NCBI GenBank assembly: GCA_958448705.1
Contig: CAUDEY010000012.1
Coordinates: 1-60,043, forward strand
DNA length: 60,043 nt
Direction of reading: 5' to 3'
Origin: UMGS1322 sp900550765
GTDB lineage: Bacteria > Bacillota > Clostridia > Christensenellales > QALW01
This document shows positions 42,762 to 52,347 of this stretch, one piece after another. The notes below the pieces were generated by a model. That model made no database searches and was not told the DNA's origin. It was given only the letters and a program-made list of their open reading frames with translations. The translations under genes and the position numbers were made by a program. The stretch's first letter is position 1. Every line of letters begins with the position of its first letter.

Positions 42762-44027
42762 TTAGTTACCTCCGTTCATTTTTTCAAGGGCGCACAGCAC
42801 CGCCGCCTTTACCTGGGAATAGACGATACCGCCCTGCATATAAAACATATAGGGCTCGCGGATGGGCGCGTCGCCGCTGAGCTCAATGGATGCTCCCTGA
42901 ATAAACGTACCCGCGGCCATGATCACTTCGTCGCTGTATCCCGGCATAGCCCAGGGCTCCGGCGTTACATAGGAATCCACCGGAGAGACCTTTTGAATCT
43001 GCCGGCAGAGCGCAATGACCTTTTCGGCGCTGCCTAATTGCACCGATTGTATGATACAGCCCCGCGCTTCATTCCATTTTGGTGAGGGGGTATAGCCGTA
43101 TTCCTCTAACATGGCGGAGGTAAAAACCGCGCCTTTTAATGCTTCCGAAACCGTTTGCGGCGCTAAAAACAAGCCTTGGTAAAAGGGCAGATAGCCTGCC
43201 GCGTAGCTGCCTACCTCGCTGCCGATGCCCGGGGCCGTCAGCCGATAGGAGACGCGCTCGATTAAATCCGCCCGTCCGGCAATATACGCCCCCGTCGGCG
43301 CCAGGCCGCCGCCGGCGTTTTTAATTAAGGAGCCGACCATGATATCGGCGCCGGCCTCTAACGGCTCGCAGTCCTCCACAAATTCGCCGTAGCAGTTATC
43401 CACAAAAATAATGGCCGAGGGATCTGCTTTTTTGATGATCTGTGCCGCCCGGCGGAGATCGGATATCGTAAGGCTGGGTCTATCCTGATATCCGCGGGAG
43501 CGCTGCAGCATGACGACCGCCGCGCCGCGCGCAAAGGCGGGAAGCGCGTCAAAGTCCATTGTGCCGTCTGCCTTCAGCGGCAGTTCTTCATAATGCGCAC
43601 CCTTCTCGCACAGGGAACCCTCTGCGGGCGTTTTATGGCCGATAATGCCCTCTAACGTATCGTACGGCGCGCCGGAGGCGGAAACCACGCGGTCGCCTTT
43701 TCGCACAATGCCCTGCAGGGCGATGGCCAGCGCATGGGTGCCGGAGGCAATATGCGGCCGCACCAGCGCCGCCTCGGCCCTAAAAATGCGGGCGAACAGC
43801 TGCTCCAGCTTTTCCCTTCCGGCGTCGTCATAGCCGTAGCCGTAGCTGGGGGCAAAGTGGGAGGGCGAAACCCGCTCCTCCATAAACGCGTGCAGCACCC
43901 GCAGCTGGTTGTATTCTTTTACTTTATCAATTTGCTTAAAAACCTCGGCGCATTTTTCTTCCATCTCCGCCGCCTTTTTTAAAAGCGGCGCGGAAACGCC
44001 GTATTCTTCGGCCAGTATCTCGTTCAT
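42762..44027 (-). CDS. YnbB-like PLP-dependent enzyme (methionine gamma-lyase-like, PF06838)
   Basis: 421 residues. It is a PLP enzyme of the YnbB/aluminium-resistance family: HFAPSYGYGYDDAGREKLEQLFA, HIASGTHALAIAL, IFVDNCYGEFVE (cofactor Asp) and GSLIKNAGGGLAPTGAYI (Schiff-base Lys). In Bacillus it also lies downstream of miaA. The true substrate is uncertain; a cystathionine- or methionine-type lyase is the family guess. It overlaps miaA by ATGA and has GGAGGAG at its start. Confidence 0.88.
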   Translation of the reverse strand: MNEILAEEYGVSAPLLKKAAEMEEKCAEVFKQIDKVKEYNQLRVLHAFMEERVSPSHFAPSYGYGYDDAGREKLEQLFARIFRAEAALVRPHIASGTHALAIALQGIVRKGDRVVSASGAPYDTLEGIIGHKTPAEGSLCEKGAHYEELPLKADGTMDFDALPAFARGAAVVMLQRSRGYQDRPSLTISDLRRAAQIIKKADPSAIIFVDNCYGEFVEDCEPLEAGADIMVGSLIKNAGGGLAPTGAYIAGRADLIERVSYRLTAPGIGSEVGSYAAGYLPFYQGLFLAPQTVSEALKGAVFTSAMLEEYGYTPSPKWNEARGCIIQSVQLGSAEKVIALCRQIQKVSPVDSYVTPEPWAMPGYSDEVIMAAGTFIQGASIELSGDAPIREPYMFYMQGGIVYSQVKAAVLCALEKMNGGN

Positions 44028-44896
44028 AGCTCCTCCAGTATTTTTTCAAGGGGATTTTTTCCCTCCAGCCATATGGCTTCTTCACCGCGCATCCAGGTCA
44101 GCTGCCGCTTAGCGTACCGGCGGCTTTCGGTTTTGATTTTTTCCACGGCCTGCTCGCGTGTGATTTTCCCTTCAAAATATTCGATCAGCTGCCGGCACCC
44201 GATGGCCTTGTAGCACTGGTGCGTTTCATTTATGCCCAGCTGGTGCAGGCGCCGGATTTCCTCTTCCATCCCTGCGGCAAGCATTTCCTCCACGCGGCAA
44301 TTGATCCTTTCATAGAGCACCTCGCGGGGGGGCGAAATGCAGAATAGCTTATAGTCAAATTCCGTGCTTTTTTTTCGCCAGGAAGAGCCCTGCTGCGGGG
44401 TTTTGCCGGTCAACATATAAACCTCCAGCGCGCGGAGCATCCGCTTGCGGTCGCCGGGTGAAATCTTTGTATCTTTATCCGCTTTTTGCAGGCGTGCGTA
44501 CAGCTCTTCGTTCGGCAGCGCGTCCAGGCTGCGGCGCAGGGTTTCATCAAAACCGCCGGCAAAATCCGGTTCATATATCAAAGAATGAACATACAGTCCC
44601 GTCCCGCCGACGAAAATCGGCTGCTTTCCCCGGGCGAGAATATCGCGGACTTTCTTCCGCGCGGCCTCGCGGTAATCCACCACGGTAAAGGCAGCGTTAA
44701 AGGGTAAAAAGCCGATTAAATGATGGGGAATTCCCTGCATTTCCTCCCTTGTAGGCGCGGCGGAGCAGATGGGGATATCCCGGTATATCTGCATGGAATC
44801 GCAGGAGATGACTTCGCCGTCAAGCCGCTTGGCCAGCTCTGCGCCCAGCCGTGTTTTGCCTGAGGCCGTAGGTCCCGCAATGATGAGCACACTCAT
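44024..44896 (-). CDS. miaA: tRNA dimethylallyltransferase
   Basis: 290 residues. The P-loop GPTASGKT (8-15), VISCDSMQIYRDIPICSA and ISPGDRKRMLRALEV are diagnostic. It adds a dimethylallyl group to A37 of tRNAs reading U-starting codons. MiaB, which later thiolates the same base, is encoded in the same operon. It overlaps mutL by ATGA. No hfq gene follows, although hfq often follows miaA in other bacteria. Confidence 0.95.
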   Translation of the reverse strand: MSVLIIAGPTASGKTRLGAELAKRLDGEVISCDSMQIYRDIPICSAAPTREEMQGIPHHLIGFLPFNAAFTVVDYREAARKKVRDILARGKQPIFVGGTGLYVHSLIYEPDFAGGFDETLRRSLDALPNEELYARLQKADKDTKISPGDRKRMLRALEVYMLTGKTPQQGSSWRKKSTEFDYKLFCISPPREVLYERINCRVEEMLAAGMEEEIRRLHQLGINETHQCYKAIGCRQLIEYFEGKITREQAVEKIKTESRRYAKRQLTWMRGEEAIWLEGKNPLEKILEEL

Positions 44897-46824
44897 TGGA
44901 TTCGTTTAAAGCGCACTTCCAGTTCGCGCTTTGTAAGCTTAATTAAAATCGGCCGGCCGTGGGGGCAGGAAAGCGGGATATTTTCCTGAACGATCAGCTG
45001 CATCAGTTTTTCGATATCCTCTGCCGAAAGCTTATCGCCGCCCTTGACGGCGCTTTTGCAGGAGAGCTGAATCAGCCTGGAACGTTTGAGCTCCGCGCCC
45101 TTGAGCTGCCTCAGCGATGCGCTTTCATCCAGCAGAGCGGAAATAAATTTTTCCGGATCTACCGGCCCTAAAGCCACGGGCGCCGCCTTTACGGCAAAGG
45201 CGCCGGGACCGATCGCCTCAATCTCATAACCGATGCTTGCCAGTTGGGGCAGCAGCTCTTCTAAAACGGCCTGCTCCGCGGGAGAAACCTGAATAACGGC
45301 CGGTGCAAGCATTAGTTGGCTTGCCGCCGCATTCTCCTGCGCCTGCTTCATGAATTTTTCAAACAGCAGCCGTTCGTGCGCGGCATGCTGGTCAATGATG
45401 TAAGCATCCTCACCGGCCTCTAAAATAATATAGGTGTCAAATAAAATGCCCGTTACCTTATATTGAGGCGTATATTCGATTTCAATCTCCTGCTGCACGG
45501 CCCCAGGGATATGCCTTGACATCATGGATATCGGAGAGAAGCCGGTTTCAGCCACCTCCGGTGCGCTGTCGGCAATAAATTCGGCAAACTTTTTGATCTG
45601 TTCTGCAGCGCGCTGCTTCTCCGGCTCTGCCGCAAATACAGCGGTGTGCTCTTTCTCAGGCACGGCTTTGTCCGCCGGCTGCAGTCCGGAAGGCGGCGCC
45701 GGCATAGAGCACTGCGCCGTTTCTGCGGGGGAGCCCTCCTTAAAAACGGGCGCTTTTTGACCGACGGTGTCTACCTCTATGATCCCCGTTACACCCGGGG
45801 CCTGCGGCGGTTTTTCCCGAAACAGCGCCGGAACCTCCTGATTGGCGCGCAGAGCGTCATAGATGGCTTTATAAACGGTTTCATACACCGGCAGACCGTC
45901 GGCAAAGCGCACCTCCTGCTTATTGGGGTGCACGTTTACATCCACTAAATTTCCCGAAAGCTGCATTTTTAAAATAAAAAACGGGAATTTGCCGATATTG
46001 AGTCTTCCGGCGTAAGCATCCTGCGCGGCCTGAGAAATCAGCTGATTTTTGATCCAGCGGCCGTTTACGAACAGCAGCTGCCAGCTGCGGTTGTTCTTTT
46101 GCAGCTCCCGGTTGCCCAGGTAGCCGGTTAAATGAATGTGATTTGCTTCATACTCCACCGGAATCATATTGCCCGACACCTCGGCGCCGTAGATTGCGCG
46201 GATCGCCGAAAGCAGATTGCCGTCTCCGGGGGTATGCAGAACCGTTTTTCCCTCATGGATAAAGCGCATGGATATTCCGGGGTTAGAGAGTGCCAGCCGG
46301 TACATGGCCTCACTGATATAAGAGGCCTCCTGGGAAGGCTTTTTTAAAAATTTTCGGCGGGCGGGGGTATTGAAAAACAGCTCTTTGACCCATATGCCCG
46401 TGCCCTCCGGACAGCCGGCGGCACAAAATTTTTCTATTTTTCCGCCCTCTAATTCAATTTCCGTACCCTCCTGCGCGTCGGCGGTTCGTGTTACAAGGCG
46501 CACACGGGAAACGGCAGCAATGCTGGCCAACGCTTCGCCGCGGAAGCCTAAGGTATTGATATCGTTCAAATCCTCCGCGCGGGAGATTTTGCTGGTGGCG
46601 TGGCGCAGAAACGCCTGCTTTACATCGTCCTCCGCCATGCCGCAGCCGTTATCGGAAATGCGTATCAGCTCGATTCCGCCGCCCCGGATTTCCACCGTTA
46701 CGCTGCTGGCTCCGGCGTCTATACTGTTTTCTACCAGCTCCTTTACAATGGAGGCCGGCCTTTCTACTACCTCGCCTGCGGCGATCTTATTGGCTACGGA
46801 AGCATCAAGCAACTTTATTTTCAT
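44893..46824 (-). CDS. mutL: DNA mismatch repair protein MutL
   Basis: 643 residues. The N-terminal GHKL ATPase motifs are clear (ELVENSIDAGAS, ISDNGCGM, ATSKI ... TLGFRGEALASI). A variable Pro/Glu-rich linker (about 345-430) leads to the C-terminal dimerisation domain, which carries DQHAAHERLLFE, the metal-binding motif of endonuclease-type MutL. It therefore probably nicks DNA itself, as expected without MutH. Overlaps mutS by ATGA. Confidence 0.96.
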   Translation of the reverse strand: MKIKLLDASVANKIAAGEVVERPASIVKELVENSIDAGASSVTVEIRGGGIELIRISDNGCGMAEDDVKQAFLRHATSKISRAEDLNDINTLGFRGEALASIAAVSRVRLVTRTADAQEGTEIELEGGKIEKFCAAGCPEGTGIWVKELFFNTPARRKFLKKPSQEASYISEAMYRLALSNPGISMRFIHEGKTVLHTPGDGNLLSAIRAIYGAEVSGNMIPVEYEANHIHLTGYLGNRELQKNNRSWQLLFVNGRWIKNQLISQAAQDAYAGRLNIGKFPFFILKMQLSGNLVDVNVHPNKQEVRFADGLPVYETVYKAIYDALRANQEVPALFREKPPQAPGVTGIIEVDTVGQKAPVFKEGSPAETAQCSMPAPPSGLQPADKAVPEKEHTAVFAAEPEKQRAAEQIKKFAEFIADSAPEVAETGFSPISMMSRHIPGAVQQEIEIEYTPQYKVTGILFDTYIILEAGEDAYIIDQHAAHERLLFEKFMKQAQENAAASQLMLAPAVIQVSPAEQAVLEELLPQLASIGYEIEAIGPGAFAVKAAPVALGPVDPEKFISALLDESASLRQLKGAELKRSRLIQLSCKSAVKGGDKLSAEDIEKLMQLIVQENIPLSCPHGRPILIKLTKRELEVRFKRIQ

Positions 46825-49436
46825 TCATTTTCCCTCTTTGCCTGCTCGCGAAGCTCACAGAGGATATTCAGCGCCGAAATCGGCGTAAGCGTGTTGATAT
46901 CCACTGCCTTGAGTTTTTGGATAATGTCCTGTGTGTTACTGCTTACAAACATCAGCGTCTGCTCGGCCTTGGCGGGCTTTGCTTTGCCGCCGGTCAGCAC
47001 TACGCCGCTTTTGCTGATGTCCGCTTCCTCCAGCGTAGCTAAAATTTCTTTTGCGCGCTCCAGCACCGGCTTGGGAAGGCCGGCTAAATGCGCCACCGCA
47101 ATGCCGAAGCTCTTATCTGCGCTGCCCCGCATAATTTTGCGCAGAAAGATTACGTCGTCCCCGTGTTCCTTTACGGTAATGCAGTAGTTTTTTATGCCGT
47201 CCAGCCGGCCCTCCAGCTCGCTGAGCTCATGGTAATGGGTGGCAAACAGCGTTTTGGCGCCGATATTTTTCTTTTTGGCAATATATTCGGTCACAGCCCA
47301 GGCGATGGAAAGCCCGTCGAAGGTGCTGGTACCGCGGCCTATTTCGTCTAAAATAATCAGGCTGTCGCGCGTAGCGTTCTTTAAAATACCGGCTACTTCG
47401 TTCATCTCCAGCATAAAGGTGCTCTGCCCCGCGGCTAAATCGTCGGAGGCGCCTACGCGGGTAAAGATGCGGTCGCAAACGGAAATTTCAGCTTGCGCCG
47501 CGGGCACGAAACTGCCGATGTGCGCCATCAGCGTAATTAAGGCTACCTGGCGCATATAAGTGCTTTTTCCCGCCATGTTGGGGCCGGTGATCACCATAAA
47601 GCGGTTTTCCTCCGTGTCCAAGAGCGTATCGTTGGGGACAAAGGAGCAATCGTTCATCATGGCTTCAATGACCGGATGCCGTCCTTGGGTGATGCGGATA
47701 GCGCCGTCGGTCTGTATTGTGGGGCGGGTATAGGAAAATTCCGCCGCCACAGCGGCCAGCGCACAGAGACAATCGGCAGTGGAAATAGCGTAAGCCGTTT
47801 GCTTTAAGCGCGGAAGCGCCTTTAAAAGCTCTTCCCGTACCTGGCAGAAAATTTCGTATTCCAGGCGGATCGCTTTTTCCTCGCTGCCTAAGATTTTTTC
47901 TTCCATAGCCTTAAGCTCGGGGGTGATAAAGCGTTCGCCGCCGGTAAGCGTCTGTTTCCGTACATAAGTATAGGGAACTTTATCTAAAAAGCTGTTGGTT
48001 ACCTCAATAGAATATCCGAAAACCTTGTTGAATTTGATTTTTAAGGTTTTGATTCCGGTCTCTTCGCGCTCCTTGGCTTCCAGCTGCAAAATCCAATTTT
48101 GGCCGTTTTTGACGGCGTCGCGGTAGGCGTCCAGCTGGGCGTTATACCCGTCGCGGATGATACCGCCCTCCTTCACGCTGTCGGCCGGATCCTCGGCAAT
48201 GGCGGCTTCTAAAAGACCGCAGATATCCTCCAGCCCGTCAATGTTTTCCCCGCACTCCTTTAAGAGCGCGCTTTGGCAGCCCAGCAATGCCTGCCGGATT
48301 TCGGGCAGCACCTTGAGCGAGCGGCGCATGGCGGAGGTTTCCCGGGCGTTTACCGTGCCGTAGGAGACCCGGGTGCAGATACGCTCAATATCGCCGATCG
48401 TGCCCAGCTGGGGCTTGAGATCCTCGCGCAGGATATAATTCTGTGCCAGCTCCTCCACGGCGTCCAGCCGGCGGTCGATCTCCTCCTTTTTCCGCAGGGG
48501 GCGCTCCAGCCAGGCCTTCAGCTTTCTGCCGCCCATGGCGGTTTCGGTCTTATCCAGCAGCCACAGCAGCGTACCGCGCGTGCCGTGTCCGCCCATGGAT
48601 TTAAAAATTTCCAGATTACGGATCGCCGCGGCATCCAACTGCAGATATTCTTTGCCGGCAATAAAGGATAACTGCGTCATATGAGCCAGCGTATTTTTCT
48701 GTGTAGTTCCTAAATAGCTCCATAATCCCGCAGCAGCCTGCACCGCGCAGGGATATTTTTTCTCAAAACCCTTTGCCTCCCGAAAGCGGCGTACCAGCTT
48801 TGTGATATCGGCCTCTGATTCAAACAGGCCGGAAACCTCCATAAAGGGCTTGAATTGTTTTCTGATATATTCCGGCATTCTTTGCGCGGCCTGCGCAAAG
48901 CCCGCGTCCACGATAATTTCATTGGGCGAGATCTCAAACAGCTTGTCGCATACGGCATCCAGCCCGTTTTCACAAAAAACCTCGGTCAGGTTAAATTCGC
49001 CGGTGGAAACGTCGGCCCAGGCGATGCCGCAGCGATTCTCCCGCCATACGGCCGCCGCTAAAAAGTTGTTGTTTTTCCCCTCCAGCATCGCGTCCTCGAT
49101 CACCGTACCCGGCGTGATGACGCGGATGACGTCCCGCTCCACCAGACCTTTGGATTCTTTGGGATCGGTCAGCTGTTCGCAGATAGCTACCTTATAATTT
49201 TTTTCCAGCAGTTTATTGATGTAGTTATTTACGCTATGATACGGTACGCCGCACATGGGAGCCTTTTCCTCCAGGCCGCAGTCGCGCCCGGTCAGGGTCA
49301 GCTGCAGCTCCTTTGAGGCGGTAAGCGCATCATCAAAAAACATTTCATAAAAATCGCCCAGCCGATAGAAGACGAGACAATCTTTATATTTTTCCTTCAG
49401 CACGATATAGCGCTGCATCATCGGTGAAAGGGGCAT
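46821..49436 (-). CDS. mutS: DNA mismatch recognition ATPase MutS
   Basis: 871 residues, normal. The mismatch-binding N-terminus has LFYRLGDFYEMFFDDA (Phe of the FxE motif), and the ATPase domain has Walker A GPNMAGKST (about 612-620), LILDEIGRGTSTFDG and ATHYHELSELE. Starts at ATG 49436 with GGAGGAGAAAG upstream; it overlaps the end of miaB by 19 bases. Confidence 0.97.
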   Translation of the reverse strand: MPLSPMMQRYIVLKEKYKDCLVFYRLGDFYEMFFDDALTASKELQLTLTGRDCGLEEKAPMCGVPYHSVNNYINKLLEKNYKVAICEQLTDPKESKGLVERDVIRVITPGTVIEDAMLEGKNNNFLAAAVWRENRCGIAWADVSTGEFNLTEVFCENGLDAVCDKLFEISPNEIIVDAGFAQAAQRMPEYIRKQFKPFMEVSGLFESEADITKLVRRFREAKGFEKKYPCAVQAAAGLWSYLGTTQKNTLAHMTQLSFIAGKEYLQLDAAAIRNLEIFKSMGGHGTRGTLLWLLDKTETAMGGRKLKAWLERPLRKKEEIDRRLDAVEELAQNYILREDLKPQLGTIGDIERICTRVSYGTVNARETSAMRRSLKVLPEIRQALLGCQSALLKECGENIDGLEDICGLLEAAIAEDPADSVKEGGIIRDGYNAQLDAYRDAVKNGQNWILQLEAKEREETGIKTLKIKFNKVFGYSIEVTNSFLDKVPYTYVRKQTLTGGERFITPELKAMEEKILGSEEKAIRLEYEIFCQVREELLKALPRLKQTAYAISTADCLCALAAVAAEFSYTRPTIQTDGAIRITQGRHPVIEAMMNDCSFVPNDTLLDTEENRFMVITGPNMAGKSTYMRQVALITLMAHIGSFVPAAQAEISVCDRIFTRVGASDDLAAGQSTFMLEMNEVAGILKNATRDSLIILDEIGRGTSTFDGLSIAWAVTEYIAKKKNIGAKTLFATHYHELSELEGRLDGIKNYCITVKEHGDDVIFLRKIMRGSADKSFGIAVAHLAGLPKPVLERAKEILATLEEADISKSGVVLTGGKAKPAKAEQTLMFVSSNTQDIIQKLKAVDINTLTPISALNILCELREQAKRENE

Positions 49437-50839
49437 TCTTTCTCCTCCATTTCTCCTAAAAGCGTATTCAGCTTGGTTTGTGTGATTTTCACATTTACAA
49501 TTTGGCCGATCAGCTGCTCTGTACCGGCAAAATTTACCATTCTGCCGCAGTCGGTACGGCCGGAAACCATAGCGCCGTTTCGCTTGGAAATTCCCTCTAC
49601 CAGCACCGGATAGCTTCGTCCCTCATATTTTTTGTTGGCGGCAAGCGTACATTCTTCGGCAAGCTTGATCAGCCGTGCAATGCGCGCTTTGGCGTCGCGT
49701 TCATAGACCTGACCCGGCATTTCGGCTGCGGGCGTACCCTTTCGCTTGGAATAGATAAACGTAAACGCCGAATGAAAGCCCACGCGCCGGTATAAATCCA
49801 GCGTATCCTCAAAATCCTGTTCCGTTTCGGTGGGAAAGCCCACGATGATATCGGTGGAAATTGCAATTTCCGGCATAGCCTGCCGCAGCTTTTGAATCAG
49901 GAGAAAGTAATCCTCCCGGGTGTAACGGCGGTTCATTAGGGAAAGGATTCTGTTTGAGCCTGACTGCACAGGAAGGTGGATATATTTGCATATATGCCGG
50001 CCCTGCGCCATGACCTCGATCAGTTCGTCCGAAAGGTCTTTCGGATGGCTGGTCATAAAGCGAATCCGTTCAATGCCGTCGATTTGATCCAGCTCTTTTA
50101 AAAGCAAGGGAAAGGAAATTTCGTCGTTTTCCTTACCGTAGGAATTAACGTTCTGCCCTAAAAGTGTGATTTCCTTAACGCCCTGCCCGGCCAGCGCGCG
50201 CGCTTCGCGCAAAATATCCGCGCTTTGGCGGGAACGCTCCCGGCCGCGCACATAGGGCACGATGCAGTAAGAACAAAAATTATTGCAGCCGTACATAATG
50301 TTGATCCATGCCGAGGCGGAATGTTCGCGCAGAACCGGCATGTCCTCCACAATGCCCTGTTCTTTTTCCCATAGCTGATAAGCCGGCATATGCTCGGTAA
50401 GGGCCTGATACATCAGCTCCGGCAAACAGTGGGGGTTGTGGGTACCGAAAACGACGTCCACAAACCGGAATCGACGGCGGATCGATTCGGCCATGCCCGG
50501 CTCCTGCATCATGCAGCCGCAGACCATAATCAGCATATCCGGCCTCTGCTGCTTTAATGGCTTTAAAACGCCCAAATTGCCCAGCAGCCGTTCCTCGGCG
50601 CCCTCACGGACACAGCAGGTATTAAAGATCACCGCATCGGCGTCCTCTCTGGCCGCCGCCGGCGTATAGCCCATACGCTCGAGCATGCCCGCCAGCGTTT
50701 GGGAATCCCGTACGTTCATCTGGCAGCCGTAGGTCTCCACAAAATACGTGCGTTTTTTTGTTCCCAAAAGGACATTTACTTTTTCAATGTATTCCGCACC
50801 CGAAGTATGTTCAAACCGCTCTATTTTGCGAAGCTGCAC
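49418..50839 (-). CDS. miaB: tRNA-2-methylthio-N6-dimethylallyladenosine synthase
   Basis: 473 residues. An N-terminal UPF0004 domain (FVETYGCQMNVRDSQ) is followed by the radical SAM motif CxxxCxxC in YGCNNFCSYCIVPYVRGRERSR and a C-terminal TRAM domain. It methylthiolates the base prepared by MiaA. The start is GTG with GGGGAGGG upstream. It leads the long minus-strand operon, preceded by its promoter. Confidence 0.95.
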   Translation of the reverse strand: MQLRKIERFEHTSGAEYIEKVNVLLGTKKRTYFVETYGCQMNVRDSQTLAGMLERMGYTPAAAREDADAVIFNTCCVREGAEERLLGNLGVLKPLKQQRPDMLIMVCGCMMQEPGMAESIRRRFRFVDVVFGTHNPHCLPELMYQALTEHMPAYQLWEKEQGIVEDMPVLREHSASAWINIMYGCNNFCSYCIVPYVRGRERSRQSADILREARALAGQGVKEITLLGQNVNSYGKENDEISFPLLLKELDQIDGIERIRFMTSHPKDLSDELIEVMAQGRHICKYIHLPVQSGSNRILSLMNRRYTREDYFLLIQKLRQAMPEIAISTDIIVGFPTETEQDFEDTLDLYRRVGFHSAFTFIYSKRKGTPAAEMPGQVYERDAKARIARLIKLAEECTLAANKKYEGRSYPVLVEGISKRNGAMVSGRTDCGRMVNFAGTEQLIGQIVNVKITQTKLNTLLGEMEEKECPFHR

Positions 50840-50902
50840 GTTTTCCCTCCCCGGCCGGCAAAAAGCGCCAAAGGCCGCTTGCTAACGAATATATATTATA
50901 TT

Positions 50903-50931
50903 ATTATATATGAAAAGCCATTTTTAGGCAA
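50903..50931 (-). promoter_or_regulatory. Promoter of the miaB-mutS-mutL operon
   Basis: On the minus strand: TTGCCT (50926-50931), 17 bases, TATAAT (50903-50908), in an AT-rich stretch with alternative TATAAT-like boxes. Confidence 0.65.
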
Positions 50932-50970
50932 AGATTTTTTACACGGATCCTCTTCTTTTACGGATTTTCC

Positions 50971-51009
50971 ATAAAAAACAAAGAAAACCGGATCAGCCGG
51001 TTTTCTTTG
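50971..51009 (-). terminator. Terminator of the glycolipid glycosyltransferase gene
   Basis: A perfect 13-bp stem (CAAAGAAAACCGG, 50979-50991, with 50997-51009) followed on the minus strand by a T run. The following stretch to the gene at 51122 contains nothing recognisable. Confidence 0.88.
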
Positions 51010-51121
51010 CCGCATCAAATTTTGACAATGCCTTTTCTCCAAGGAATCCCTCTCCGCCCAAAGAAACTGCAGCGGAGCATGACGGGTTCGGCGCCGCCCC
51101 CCTCTTCCCCGTGCATAAAAT

Positions 51122-52222
51122 TCAGGAAAAAAAGGTGTGAAAAATGCAATCTGCCGGATCCGTGCAGAATTCGGCCTCCATCGCCTTTTTCTGTGCCGCT
51201 AAAGCCTCTGCGTCAAACAGCAGCCTGACACATTCCCGTGCCAGCAGCGCTGGATTTTCTGCTGCGGCAGCCATATGCCGGGAAAGAAAGAAGTTCTTAT
51301 TATAGGTTTCACATCCCGAAACCGCATCTACAAAGAGCATCGGCAGCCTTTTTACGGCAGCCTCCGTCACACTTAAGCCGCCGGGCTTGGTCATATACAG
51401 ATCCGCACTGTCCATCAGCTGGGAGATCTTATCGGTATACCCCAGCACGCGCAGATTGGCTCTTTCAGCCTTTTCCAGTTTTTTCTTCAGGCGCTCGTTC
51501 GTGCCGCAGGCCACGGTAAGCACGGCTCCCTTCGGAAGCCGGCTGCTCACATCCAGCGCCAGTTCCTCAATCGGTCCGCAGCCCATACTGCCGCACATCA
51601 GCAGCACATGACGAACGTCAGGCTCCATACCAAACGCTTTTTTTGCCGCAGACTTACTGCCGCGCTCAAAAAATACCTGCTTTACGGGAATCCCACTGGC
51701 AACGATCTTTTCCGCCGGCACACCGCAGGAAATAAATTCCTGCGCAAGCGACGCATGCGGAATAAAATAAAAATCCATCCGGCTGTCAGCTACGCTGGGG
51801 CTGCAGGTATAATCTGTAGCCACAAGCCCCGTTTTTACGGCTTTGGGATAGCGGCGCAGCGTTTCCGTAAGCATGATGGCTGAAAACGGATGCACGCATA
51901 AAACCCCGTCATAGCCGCCCTCATCCATATAACGATTGAGTTTATTGACGCCATGGCCAAAAAAATTATAGGCCATTGATTCATCAGCAAATACCGAAGG
52001 ATGTTTTTCCGCATACTCATATCCCTGATCAAAAAGGATCGGCGCATGACGATAGATCCTTGTATGCCAGGAGCTGATAAACCGAGACATTTTTTTAGAT
52101 AAAAACGCAAGGGAATCCGCCGCGGTGCATTCACAGCCGTTGCTTGTAAATTTTTCCGATATCGAGCCTGCGGTGGAGTTATGCCCCTGCCCTGTATTGC
52201 AGGTAAGTATCAGTAATTTCAT
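51122..52222 (-). CDS. MGDG-synthase/UgtP-like glycosyltransferase
   Basis: 366 residues, GT28-type fold. The N-terminus ILTCNTGQGHNSTAGSI and DSLAFLSKKMS match the MGDG-synthase N-terminal domain; the C-terminal domain has VLLMCGSMGCGP and YMTKPGGLSVTEAAVKRLPMLF for nucleotide-sugar binding. Such enzymes glycosylate diacylglycerol at the membrane face, giving glycolipids and lipoteichoic-acid anchors. Its promoter and terminator make it monocistronic. Confidence 0.87.
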   Translation of the reverse strand: MKLLILTCNTGQGHNSTAGSISEKFTSNGCECTAADSLAFLSKKMSRFISSWHTRIYRHAPILFDQGYEYAEKHPSVFADESMAYNFFGHGVNKLNRYMDEGGYDGVLCVHPFSAIMLTETLRRYPKAVKTGLVATDYTCSPSVADSRMDFYFIPHASLAQEFISCGVPAEKIVASGIPVKQVFFERGSKSAAKKAFGMEPDVRHVLLMCGSMGCGPIEELALDVSSRLPKGAVLTVACGTNERLKKKLEKAERANLRVLGYTDKISQLMDSADLYMTKPGGLSVTEAAVKRLPMLFVDAVSGCETYNKNFFLSRHMAAAAENPALLARECVRLLFDAEALAAQKKAMEAEFCTDPADCIFHTFFS

Positions 52223-52262
52223 GCAGTCACTCCTTTGCTGCAGTCAAATTTTTTATAGTTAT

Positions 52263-52290
52263 ATTATAGTCGGAATCGAATGTCTGTCAA
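52263..52290 (-). promoter_or_regulatory. Promoter of the glycosyltransferase gene
   Basis: On the minus strand: consensus TTGACA (52285-52290), 16 bases, TATAAT (52263-52268). Confidence 0.85.
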
Positions 52291-52347
52291 TACGAATCCA
52301 AAAGGATATGGAAATTTTTTACATTTAAAAGTTTTCTCCTTACGGTA

